The notes under the pieces were generated by a model. It made no database searches, was not told the origin of the DNA, and was given only the letters and a program-made list of their open reading frames with translations. Below, piece after piece: positions 13,439-24,044 of a stretch of 64,000 nt of DNA. Source of the DNA: Immersiella caudata (Eukaryota > Ascomycota > Sordariomycetes > Sordariales > Lasiosphaeriaceae); assembly GCA_030512335.1 (NCBI GenBank), contig JAULSU010000005.1, positions 1,302,001-1,366,000 of the forward strand, written 5' to 3'. Position 1 is the stretch's first letter, and each line of letters opens with the position of its first letter. Position numbers and translations under genes: made by a program.

Positions 13439-14482
13439 ATGGCCTCACTCCCCAAAGCCATGCGCGCATGGCAATTCACCTCGACCACACCCACCCTCCA
13501 AGCCAACCTAATCCTCCTCCCCTCCGTCCCGCTCCCCACACCCAACCCTTCCAACCCCCTCCTCATCCGCGTCCTCTACGCCTCCCTCAACCCAGTCGAC
13601 TACAAAATCCCCGAAATCCCCCTTCTCGGCCGCCTCCTCATCCCCCGCCCCGCAACACCCGGCTCCGACTTCTGCGGTGTCGTCGTCACCACCTCAATCC
13701 CCAATACAACCCCCTTCAAGTTGGGCGATACTGTATTTGGCCGCCTCGACAGCCCCCAACACGGAACTCTATCCGAATACCTCGCCCTCTCCCCCTCCGC
13801 ATGCGTCCTCGCCCCGCAAGGTGTCCCACCCGACATCCTCGCTGCGGTACCCACCGCAGGCCTAGCAGCGTATCAAGTCCTCCACTCTGCTAATCTCAAA
13901 CCCGGAGATAAAATCTTCATCAACGGCGGCGCAGGCGGGACGGGAACGCTGGGGATTCAAATCGCCAAGGCGATGGGATGTCATGTTACCACAAGCTGTT
14001 CGGGTGCGAAGAGGAGGTCATGTGAACGGATGGGCGCGGATGAGGTTGTTGATTATAGGACCGAGGATGTAGCGGAGGTGTTAGTGAAGAAGGGAAAGGT
14101 GTTTAAGATGGCGGTTGATAATGTTGGGAGTGGGGGCCTGTATTCTGCGTCTGGGAAGTTTTTGGAAAAGGGGGGGAAGTTTGTGCAGGTTGGGATGCCG
14201 AGTGGGTTTTGGGCAAAGGTGGGGATTTTGGGGAGGGTGTTGATGTCGAGGCTTGGGTTGGCGAGGAGGAGGTTTGAGATGTTTGCGGTTCAGGGGGCGG
14301 GTGAGGATCTGGAGAGGTTGGGGGAGTTGATGGCGGAGGGGAAGGTTGAGCCACATGTGGAAAGGGTGTACGAGTTTGAGAGTGTTCCGGAGGCTTATGG
14401 GAAGTTGAGGGAGGGACACTGTGGGGGGAAACTTGTTGTTCGTGTGGGAAGAGGAGTTGACGTGACCCCCATTCAAGAGTAA
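13439..14482 (+). CDS. Zinc-free MDR oxidoreductase (quinone oxidoreductase-like)
   Basis: Single-exon gene for 347 residues of the medium-chain dehydrogenase/reductase superfamily, most like NADPH-dependent quinone oxidoreductase or enoyl reductase proteins. An N-terminal GroES-like part contains PGSDFCGVV in place of the zinc-binding GHE motif. The Rossmann fold begins with INGGAGGTGTLGIQIAKAMG at about residue 161, followed by GADEVVDY. No catalytic zinc ligands were recognised. A TATA-like element and a pyrimidine-rich leader precede the ATG. The coding strand changes from strongly C-rich in the first half to strongly G-rich in the second, with the switch near 13930. It is about 6 kb from the PKS and separated from it by pseudogenes, so a role as a tailoring enzyme is only a possibility. 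Confidence 0.9.
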   Translation: MASLPKAMRAWQFTSTTPTLQANLILLPSVPLPTPNPSNPLLIRVLYASLNPVDYKIPEIPLLGRLLIPRPATPGSDFCGVVVTTSIPNTTPFKLGDTVFGRLDSPQHGTLSEYLALSPSACVLAPQGVPPDILAAVPTAGLAAYQVLHSANLKPGDKIFINGGAGGTGTLGIQIAKAMGCHVTTSCSGAKRRSCERMGADEVVDYRTEDVAEVLVKKGKVFKMAVDNVGSGGLYSASGKFLEKGGKFVQVGMPSGFWAKVGILGRVLMSRLGLARRRFEMFAVQGAGEDLERLGELMAEGKVEPHVERVYEFESVPEAYGKLREGHCGGKLVVRVGRGVDVTPIQE

Positions 14483-14862
14483 CGGAGGTGGAAATTGCAG
14501 ATAACATTTGGGGGTAAGTGTCATGTGACTGAAGGTGTCTCGGCAGGGGTGACTCCTCTTTTCAGCCACTTTCAGCCCGTGGTGCCCAATTTCCCATCAC
14601 CACCCTCACCTCCGTCCGAGTCCGAGTCCGAGCCCCACATTCTAGCCTTCGGTAACACGTCTCTGGTACTCCACTGCTTGCCTCCTCGTCCCCTACAAGT
14701 AGACTCCGTCGCGGTCTTCCAACCTCCGGTAGACATCGGCAGGTAGGCCAAGCAGATCGATCAGTTTCGGCACGTCTTCGCCCTCTATGTAAACCTTGGC
14801 GCGTGTTAAGCCCTCGGATCCGCACAGCGACTCACAGAACACATGTGTGAATTGTCCCGTTA
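14483..14862. other. Intergenic, about 380 bp
   Basis: Lies between the 3' ends of the oxidoreductase gene and the minus-strand pseudogene. It contains TCC/GTCCGA-type short repeats (GTCCGAGTCCGAGTCCGAG near 14617) but no supported gene. Confidence 0.6.
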
Positions 14863-15947
14863 TCATCTCCGATATATCTCTGCACCGTCTGGAAACTTCA
14901 AAGATTTCTCCGAGCTGTCATACTGTCGCAAGAGGTCAAGTGCCCGGGCCCAGGAACCGGTGAGCAAACTGACGCGCTCCAGTCGCAACGCCTGTAGGTG
15001 ACATGGGCTACCGAGGAAGGCGAACAGATCCCGTTCTTCCATGGACACGCCTTTTAGCGTGATGTCCGTCAAGGTCGGGCGTGACTTCGCCGCGAGAGCC
15101 AACCCAAAGAGGCCCGGCTTTTTGTGTCACCTGATGCGCGCCTCTCCTCGGTCTTTGGCTCTATGATGTCAAGCTTTTTGAGCCGTGGGGCGTCCAAAAA
15201 TTGGAACGAAGAACCCAGCTGCCAGCGATTCAAATTGGTAACTACCAGTCCAGAGGCCGCCGTTGGAAACGAACGCAACAGACTCCAACTCCTTCAGTCC
15301 TGGCTGCAATTGGTGGTAATGCTTTGGACCGACCGGATTGCGCAGCCCGAGAGATTCCGAACGACGCACCTCAATTTTTAGGCTGCGGAGGAAAACCTGG
15401 CTACGCCAGAGGGCATTCGTGATTCGACACAGGAACTTGCCGAGGTCAGAAGTCCCATCCCCATTTTGCCATGGAAACTGGCTCGGCCGCGACAAATAAC
15501 TGGAGCAGTCGAGAATTTCAAACGGGCCTCGTCGGCTGCTAGGGTGAAACGCCCTGTACGGTAACTGCGACGGGATGCCGCCCGGCGGGAGGTAAGGGCC
15601 CGTGTCGACCATCCGCACACCCCTCGCGAAGGACATCCTTGCCATGGCAGCCGCGACTCGCCGGAATAATGCTTGGAAGAAACCCTTTTGCCATTCAAAG
15701 AGAGGCTTGTACTTCTCTTGCTGCGCCTCGAAAAACTTGAGGATGGCTCTGTCACGCTCACTCGGAATATCCGCACCGTCGTCAAAGATCTCCTCCAGTT
15801 CCTCCTGGTCCATTTGCTCCGGCCAAGGTTCCCGCTCCACCTTCCCCCATCCCGCGCAAGTTCGCTGTACACTCTCATAGGCATTCCGAGCAGTGCCCAC
15901 ATCACAGCCCCAGAGCTTCCACCGATTGTGTGGGTGCAGATGCCCAT
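14863..15947 (-). pseudogene. LRR/F-box-like family protein, frameshifted
   Basis: Three overlapping frames on the minus strand form one protein. They are 15900 to about 15250 (from MGTARNAYESVQRTCAGWG to GLKELESVAF), about 15250 to 15125 (NLNRWQLGSSFQFLDAPRLK), and 15120 to 14863 (FGLALAAKSRPTLTDITLKG, then LTGSWARALDLLRQ). The last join lies in a run of five A (plus-strand T5, 15119-15123) where one extra base would restore the frame. The first join is near a CC pair around 15240. The C-terminal block repeats the LxTGxWxxxLxLLRQ motif of the gene at 7984-9171. The Leu-rich spacing and the FLDAPRLKKL pattern fit an F-box/LRR-type fungal family, but no F-box was recognised. Function unknown. 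Confidence 0.65.
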
Positions 15948-16307
15948 CGTCCAGATTGGAACGGTGGAGCGGTGAAAATTATATTGTTATTGTTGTGTTG
16001 CAAGAGGAAAGGAGGCCAGAATAGGGGGGAAGGGGGGATCGGCTTGACCCGGAAATAACTGTGTTTTGGCTCCACTTTACTTCTCCAATCGCGTATGAGA
16101 CGCTCATCCCAACAAAAGGTCTGTCGGCTGTGGCGATATCTCGACTCGATGAGTCGCGCGACTAGACTGTGGGGCCATTTTGTGTTCACCGCAGTTCACG
16201 TGGGACCCATTGGAGAATGATCATGTAATGGCAGGCTCCAGTAATTCCTACCGGCTAACTAAGCCAAGCCCTTGTCTTAGGAAGTAGTCTACTTTCTGCT
16301 GAGATAT
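15948..16307. other. Intergenic, about 360 bp
   Basis: Upstream region of the minus-strand pseudogene and 3' flank of the next minus-strand gene. No supported gene or repeat. Confidence 0.5.
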
Positions 16308-17039
16308 CTACATCAAAGTACCAAATGTACCTCTCAAGCCGCCCTTGGTTGTTCGATTGACCTCCCGCAAAAGGAACTCGTTGGCCATCAAGGCCTCAGG
16401 AGTCAGTGTCGACTCCGACTCTCCCGCCCACTCAAATACCGTACCCCATTTGCCAAGTGCGCAACATGCCCCTATCGTTATCTCTTGCTGCGGCATACTC
16501 ATTGGGAAACTCAGGTGCATTGAGTAGATTCGGCATGAACTCGCCTCGAATATACCGCTCTGCCTCCGACACGCCATCGATCCTCCCCCATAGTATTGCA
16601 GCCATCAAGTTCGAATGAGACCAACGTATGGTCTCAACCCTCATGGAGCGCTCAACGACCTGGGCCCAGGAGACAATCTGCTGGCGCTGTTGCGAAGAAA
16701 TATGTGAGAACCAGTTGCCGTCTGAGCCGAACTCCGTCGAGATGCTGCGTGGGAAGATGTTGGCCTGTCGCAGGGCGTCTGCCACTTGAAGCATGAATCG
16801 TTGTACCTCTGGCTGGGGGGCCGACGGGGGGACGCGATCAACAACCCAAATCCCTGTGGCGTCATAGTCGTCCTCGTCGAGCAGCTCACCCTCATTTCCA
16901 AAGTTGCAGCCCAAGACCAACCATGCCGTTCCATCCGCAGGCATCCTACACCACAGCACATTCCGTCAGAGCCTCGGGAGGCCGGACCAAAGCCCTCCGT
17001 CCCGAGCGGCAAATCCACATCCCCGCTCAAGAAGCCCAA
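16308..17039 (-). pseudogene. Hypothetical protein, frameshifted
   Basis: A minus-strand frame from about 16959 to 16432 (RMPADGTAWLVLGCNFGNEG ... TWQMGYGI) stops abruptly. The adjacent frame continues with FEWAGESESTLTPEALMANE to 16308. The break falls in a three-T run (plus-strand AAA at 16434-16436), and removing one base joins the frames. Upstream, another frame to 17039 (MGFLSGDVDLPLGTEGFG) may be the N-terminus. I do not recognise the family. The segment has globular-protein composition with many aromatic residues and no membrane segments. Confidence 0.5.
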
Positions 17040-17555
17040 AGCCGTACGCTGGGCCGATCACCACGAGAGCGTCCACATCATCTCGCAGACCGACTGCCGC
17101 TACAACAACACCAACGTCAAAAGAAAGCAGATCACCAGCAGATGCCGAAGAAAGAAGGAAAGGCGCCGGAAGAAGCGGCAACACATCCGCGACGCCTCAT
17201 CACCAAAGTCCACCCCTCAGCCATCCATCAAATATTGATGAACTGAAGGAAAACGGGGACTTGGACCGAATGACGAAGTTTGCAAAAGGGTCTCCAAGGT
17301 TTGACGGAAGGGTTGAAGAAGCCTTATGGAAGTTTTGGGTTCTGGGTTCCTGGTGGCGGGATCAGCCGCGAAAATGGCGGAAAAGGGTGAAGCGCTGCGC
17401 CTCTATGCTGTGCGGGAGATCTTGATGTCGACAGCGAATCCGGAGGATAACGGGCTGGGTACATAGAAATCGACAATGAGGGTTGACAACGTGAGTTGGC
17501 TGATTCGTCCCAGCCACATCATTGGCTCTGAATATGAGAGGAGCCCATCGTGACA
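17040..17555. other. Intergenic, about 500 bp
   Basis: Contains short basic-residue-rich open frames on the plus strand without family resemblance. I regard them as non-coding. No repeats of note. Confidence 0.5.
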
Positions 17556-19665
17556 TTAACCCAATGTGAATTCCTTCCAAACCGGCCCTGGCGGGAACCC
17601 GTTCCCGATCTCGTTTCTTTGGACGGTACCAAGGCCCCTCCGTTCAGCGATCCCATCTTTCCACTCCACAATCATGACATGATAGAAGCCCCGCGCGGCC
17701 CAAAAGCCAAAACTCACATCTCTGATTCTCGGCTTGATGTAATTCGCTTCCGACAGCAACACCAGTTCGACTGGATCGCCACTGTCAAAAAGGGTTGTAT
17801 CTTCAGCCCCATCCAGTGCAACGGATCCGCATGCGTGGCCCTTGTTGTTCTGCAGTTGACCAGTCCCTGCAAGGGCATCCATGTCGTGAAGCTTGAACCA
17901 CACAGATGCCGACCAAAACCGCAATACCGGATACGGTCGCGGGTTTATAAAATTGCCCCATCTGCCCGATTTCGGAATTCGCTCGGCGCTAGGTAAGACG
18001 ACAGCCTCCGAACTGAACGGGGGTCGATGGTCGAAGCCAGCTAGCTTGTCATCGCCACCCCAGACGGCGGTTTCTGTGCCGTTCACGTCTCGCTGATACC
18101 AAACGATCCAGTGACCACTTGCCAACCATTTGTCCAGGTTGTACTCGGGTTCCATCTCTATCCGAACTTCGCCGTGCCATCCAGCCCACGAGTAGCTGGG
18201 AAATCCTGGGCGTCGACGTAAATTCTTGCCGAAGAACAGGAGAAACTGATCCAGAGCTCGCGTCGGGAGACCCCCCAGCATTGGGCACTGGAGCTTGTCA
18301 GACACACGTCTCATAATTCCAGCTAGGGCACGAAGGGCGTCATTGTCCGCCGTAAGCGCACGTTTGGTGTATTCCGGGAGGATCGACGCATAGTCCGACA
18401 GCGGCCAGGACAGCTGCATTCTCTTGCGAGGCTGCTGGCTGTGCATGGCGCTCTCAAGGATCTGGTAGGTGGGAATGGGAAGATCTGGTTTATCGTCACA
18501 GATCTCGGACCATTCGCTACGGCGGCAGCGGAAGAAGACTCGGTCGGCAACAAAGTAGAGCACTTTTCTGCAGAGGAGGTGCTCCTGGAAACTGCCGGGC
18601 GTCAGTCTTCATACGAGCCACGTCGGATTGAGCGGGGCCGGCTCACGTCCACGCCCGGGTTTCGTATACGGAGTGTCTGAGGTAGCTGTCCAAACTGTAG
18701 TATGCACCCATGTAAAGCCCGGGCCTTACTTCGGTGACGAGTTGTTCTTCTTTGCGATCACTGCCAAGCAGACCAACGAGCCCGGCGTTTGCATTGTGGC
18801 CGCACGCACCGACAATGGTCAGCTGGGACTGCTCGAATATGTGGTCCATCACGTTCACTCCTTGACTGAGGTCGTCCTCGTAGTTCTGTAACAAGCAGAG
18901 CGAGTCGATCCAGAGATAACGCCCTCCGAGACCTTTAGTGAGTGTTATGGCATCTCTAATGGTGAGCGGGAGGAGTTCCCAAGCCTCATAGAACGCTCCA
19001 GGCTTAAGGAGCCTTGGCTTGTTGGCAGTTGTCAGCCTGAAGTTGGGGACGGAGCCCCAAACATAGCTCAGAGCAAAGTACGACGGGACATCCGTCACTT
19101 CGACCAGATTGTTGAAGACGACGTCGATCAACCGTAGGACGGGCAGACCGGGGATTGCAGCTGGCCGCTCTAGGTTGCAGAGCGAGTGGCCTTCATCGCA
19201 GAATCGCATCCAGGTCTTCACCCTATCGAAGTCGAGTGGAGTAAGCGTTGGGCGAAGATAGCAGAGACTGGAACCGAAGACGCTATCGTCGCCGTCGTTA
19301 GGTGACGGGTCAACTCGAGAAGTGGAGCACATGGCGAGAAATGCTATCATGTTTCTCGATCCCGACCCGCCGTATCCCTTCAACATGATACAGGGCCTGG
19401 ATCCCGGGGCAATGGCTTTGGATGCGGTGAGGTCGACTTCGATCATTCTGTCCCGTTTCCGTGAGGGGTGGAGCCTGTCGGGATTTCGTGATATGGCCGT
19501 GCGGAGGAGTCGACAGAAACCGCACGAAGCGTTACTATTGGAATACAGGTCTGACATCTCGAATCGCAACGAGTCGGTATCCCAGAGAAAATCGGGGAGA
19601 TCCTGCGCCCGCTGCATTCGCAAATGCCCGCACACCTCGCATTCGTGGGGTTTGTCGGTTGCCAT
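17556..19665 (-). CDS. HET-domain protein, intact
   Basis: Minus-strand gene with exons 19665..18647 and 18591..17556 separated by a 55 bp intron (GTGAGC donor, GGCAG acceptor), giving 684 residues. The N-terminus carries Cys pairs (CEVCGH, CGFCRLL) typical of this HET subclass. The HET domain follows with YFALSYVWG at about residue 200, RYLWIDSLCLLQN at about 255 and ETRAWTFQEHLLCRK across the splice junction. The C-terminal half ends with a conserved-looking FWAARGFYHVMIVEW region. HET proteins control allorecognition and cell death when incompatible hyphae fuse. It is the only full-length HET gene in the window, next to a kinase-VWA gene on the same strand, while two other HET copies are broken. 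Confidence 0.93.
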
Positions 19666-20398
19666 CGAATTTTGGCCTGGAAGACGAGGTGAGAGGCTGT
19701 TGGAGGACTAGCCGATCTCGTAAAGGGAGACGACGGGCGAGGCGGCAGACTCCCAGACACGAACTGGCGCGCCTTCTTTAACAGTGGTGCACCGCGGTAT
19801 GCAGTGGCAGGAGCGACCTGGGAGAGGTGGGACTCCTCTTGCCAAGCTGCGCAAAAAATCGACCCACCTTCGCCTGCCCAATCACAAATGCCCCGAAATT
19901 TCAGCCCAACATCCCATCTTTATGGCAAAAAAGTGCGCAGGCTTTCAGCGTCCTCAGTCAACATCTTCAACCCAACTTATCGGCAGCCATTAGCTGTGGT
20001 CACCTCAAGTACAAGATCCCCGGTATCGTTGAATAAAAAATAAAAAACCCGCCAACCCTTCCCATCTTTTAACCCCCCATCTCCTTTCCTAACTAAACGG
20101 TGAAATAGAAGCCCTCCCAGGACTTTGAGCCCCTGCGAAATTTACCCGTGGCGTGTTATCGCCACGTCGAGAGGGTGACGGACTCAGACTGCGAGCCCCA
20201 TTGCGGATTCGCCCCGTGATGATTTCGCCAATGTCGTTATCCCAGCTGCATATGAAGATGGGATGGCTGTGAATTGTTGTCAGTGACGTTACTTGTATTT
20301 AAAGTGGTGCAATGAGCATGAAGAGCAAGGGGTAGTAGTTGGTGGCGATGCATTGAGGGGTTAGAGGTAAAGATGGAGAGATGGAGAGTGAGAGCCTA
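19666..20398. other. Intergenic, about 730 bp
   Basis: Lies 5' of the HET gene and 3' of the kinase-VWA gene. It includes an A-rich patch near 20030-20046. No supported gene. Confidence 0.6.
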
Positions 20399-23142
20399 CT
20401 AGTTTGGCCGTTGGTTCAGCAATCTGATTACTTCATTGACTTCATCGTAGATCTGGTTCAACCCATATTGCCCCGAGCTGTGTTGATCGTCGCCGACCTG
20501 AACAAACGTGACGTTCAAGCTGTTGGGGAGCACACGCCCACGCCGGTATGAGTCGTCAATGGGCCCGGCGATATCCGGCTGGTTATTGGGAAAGATACCG
20601 TTGGTGAGGATGTAGAGCATGGGAGGTTTCGTGTCCGGGTAGGCTGAGCCCTCGAGGATTTCTCTCAGCCACGTTGAGATGTTTGCTTTCTCCTGGGACG
20701 GATAGAAGTGGCGATCTCGAACGAGCTCAGCGAGCTTCTTGCTGCTTCGCTCGTGGTAGACGGTTGTGCTGTTCCAGAGAAAGGCGAGTGAGATGCCCCA
20801 GCCCGGAGTGGCTCGGCCCTTGAGAACCTTGGTGATGGCCTGGACAGTGTCGGCTGCATTCTGCCTGTTCACGCCCACTGTGTTGTCGACCAGGATTTTC
20901 TGTTTGTGTGGTGTATTAGTCACCGCACACAGGTTGAGTACAGGAATTGGGCACTTACGAAGGTGTAGCCACCAGACAAATGCAAGTGCCTGGACGGGGA
21001 CAGGAGCTTGAAGGACAAGTATTTGCTCGCTCGCCCCTTTTCCATATTCAGCCTCCTATCCTTGCCAAGGGGGTCCAGCACTGGATCCAGCTTGATCAAA
21101 ACCTCTCTGCGCTTGGACTTGGGCCTCTTTTCCATTTCCACTATATCTCTGACCGTGATTTTTGGGGCGCCAGAGTCCTCGTTCGGTATTCTTATCGAGG
21201 GGTTTTGCGTGAGCTGCGGTGGCCGGGCCAACGTCGGGGGTGTCAGGGGTGTCGGGAGGTTGGGGGGTGTTTGTACCTGTGTTGCTGCCACAACGTCCGA
21301 CTTGTTCAAAAAACAATCGTTCCACATGTGGAGAAGGTCGGTTGCGCTCTTCCTGTCCTTCGCCTTTGGCTGAAGCATGTACTTCAGGATGAGCGAGCTT
21401 ACCAAGCTAACGCACCGGCGAGCCTTTTCATCGCCACCGCATGCGGCAGTGGCCTCGTCATGCATGCTGTCCACACACTGCAGTCGGGTGCTTGTGTTTT
21501 TGTAGAATCCTGTTTCGAATCCAGTCCCCTGTAGAGGCCCGCCTTTGCTTTCACCCTTGCGGGCAGCCAGGTAGCGGGCGTGACCCTCTTCGCCAAGCTG
21601 TGTTGTGATTAGAAGGTTGCTGAGCATGCACCCGAGGCTCCAGATATCTGATTCTTTGTTGTATTTCGGTAACACGATGGCATGGACGTCAAGTGTATTG
21701 CAGCATTCCGGAGCCACTGTGGGTCGAATGTTGGTCAAAAGGGTTTCAATTTAGGAGGGTGTAAAAGGGGGGTTGAGCCTACTGTAGCCGTGATTACCGC
21801 CGCTAATTGGCTCACCTGAGCGAGATGCCTTGCCAAAATCGATCATCTTGAACCGCAACTGTTCAAAAGTACTGGGGGGCTCCGCCTCGGCTTCAGGTCT
21901 CTGGTAGTCAACCACAACGTTGGACTCTTTGATATCCTGATGTACCCTGTTGGCAGTTTCGGTCAGATGAATCACAACGGTCGCGGGTTCAGTTCACCGT
22001 GGGAACGTTTTTGTCCGAAACAGGAGGCATAGGGGATGGGAATCAACCCACCAGTTAAATCCATGAATGCATTCAAGACCCTGAAACAGATCTTTCAGAA
22101 CACCATCCCAGAATGCCCATTTCTCTTCGCCGCCGTATTTGCGGATAATCTCGACATTTCCGGCGCAGAAATGTTTCAGATCTCCCAATGTCGCGTACTC
22201 GAGCATGATTGTCCACATCCTGTTCGACTTCCCGTGCCCATGGTCCTCGCCATAACCTTGGTGCCAGGACCCGAGGTATCTGTTAATGTAGTCGAATGGG
22301 TTGGAGGTGATGATGTCTTCGTCCGAATCAGGGTCCGAAGGCTTCTCCTGAAAGCTCGTAAGTACCGAGACCTCGTTGAGCCACTCTTTTGGCTCCTTGC
22401 TGCCAGGAACAGGCCCGATGCGCTTGATGATGACAGTCTCAGGATGGGGGTGTTTTCCGTCTACCTCTAGACAGCAAGGATGAAACGTGACCTTGAACAC
22501 TGCGCTCTTGTAGTCCGAACTGTGCTGTGGCCCTTGAATCTCGGATTCCTCCTTGATTGGCAATATCCGCTCCCTTGCGAGATCTCTCTTGAGAATTATT
22601 CTCCCGGGATCCAGTGTCAAGGTCAAGGGGGCGAACATCCACTGGTTCTTCAAAAAGTTTCGAATGAAAGCCTGCGAGTTTTGGTCTCCAGGCCAGCCAA
22701 AAGGGGGCGCATCCAGGGGTAGCAACTTGTCCGAGGTTCCTCGCGTTGTGAGGGTGCTGATAATGTGAAGTTCATCCCAACTCTTCACCGTGTAGCACAA
22801 AATCGACCACACCTGAAGGTAGGAGTCGAAGATCTGTTTGGCGTTCACAAGTCGATCGAGGTCAAGCCTTTTCAGAAAGTCGATGAGGCGGTCAAGCTCC
22901 CAATATTCTTTCAGGTTCTTGCGACATACAAAATTCTGCCGTTTACCGTCCCCGTCGGTGCCGTTGTGGTCGCCTTTTGCAGCCAAATGGGAGATGTGCC
23001 TTTTAAATCGAGATAGTTCGTCGTTCAATGTAATAGCGTTGATGGCTTGTGGCCGCTGCATTGCGCATCTTGTGAGACGAGACGTCGTACCAGACCATGC
23101 ATTGGTTGGGTGACACTGAGAACCGGGTGAGCGGCACAGCAC
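20399..23142 (-). CDS. Protein kinase with C-terminal VWA-like domain
   Basis: Four exons on the minus strand (23142..22052, 21946..21816, 21716..20959, 20899..20399; introns 105, 99 and 59 bp) join in frame to 826 residues. The N-terminal 200 residues are unassigned. The kinase domain has Lys240 in VIIKRI, catalytic HQD with Asp368 and Asn373, DFG at 400-402, APE at 409-411 and DIWSLGCML, so it is probably active although HRD is HQD. A Pro-rich linker leads to a VWA-like fold starting at 661 with LVDNTVGVN; Asp665 and Thr667 fit part of a MIDAS site, but the final Ser is Gly669. The gene faces the same way as the HET gene below it and the CorA-like gene above it. An alternative start is Met at 23061. 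Confidence 0.88.
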
Positions 23143-24044
23143 TTGAAATTATTAGAGGCATGGTAGTTCACGGTGGGACAAGAAGGGCCACTTAAAACCC
23201 TCCTCTTCAGCACATAGGTTTCAGAGGAGAAGACATGAGTAGGCAGACAGCTTTCATAAGCCTCCCTGCAGTGACATGCAAAAAACGCCAGTGTCTCAGT
23301 AGTTTCCTCCAATCAGTGTTAGTGCCATGTGGCCAGCTGGTCAGGCACTTTTCCTGGGGCCACTGCTGTGCTGAAGCATACACTTTTCTTGAAGCGCGCC
23401 GTCATTGGGCATCAAGGTGCATGCACGAGGAAGCGGCGTACATTTATTGGTGCGTGTGCATGCATCTCTGCCCGTTCTGCACAATCGAGACCCACACTGC
23501 AGCGATTTGCGGGTAGGTTGCGTGCGATCTTTTTCAATTCACTGCCACAACGCTGTTGTGGGGGTGGAGACAAACACCAAGGTCCTACGTTATTTAAATT
23601 GCATGTAGGTAATAGGTCCCTGCAAGATGCTGAAAAGATAATCCTCAGAATTGTTCCTAAATCTCCCTCCTGCCTCCGTAACCGAGCAGGTTGGCAGGCA
23701 ACGTGAAGAAACGCGCACGCAGCGGGTTGCACGCACAAAGTCCCGAAGAATCCTTCCTGAGGTCCAAAATCAGTTGACGTCTACAACATTTGGATGGAAA
23801 CCCAGCCCATGTTACTAATGCGATCGTCCTAAACCCGCAAACTAGGCGAGTACACATGTTTTGTTTCTTCTGATTTGCGGTGTTGAACCCAAGTCCACAA
23901 TGACCGTTTCCAGTGGTGACGGGACCCGTGCGATTGTTGACATCCCCTTTTCCTCGTTGCCACAGAATGCATGACTAGCCACGAAAACAACGAGCATAGA
24001 AACCTCCCCCAACTTCTTGTTGCACTCTTCCTTTCCAGATTCGG
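23143..24044. other. Intergenic, about 900 bp
   Basis: Probable promoter region of the kinase-VWA gene and 3' flank of the CorA-like gene. Open frames here are short and without family resemblance. Confidence 0.5.

Noticed and set aside
13468..14569. Pro-rich frames on both strands over the oxidoreductase gene
   Set aside because: Shadows produced by the C-rich and G-rich halves of that gene; no domain features.
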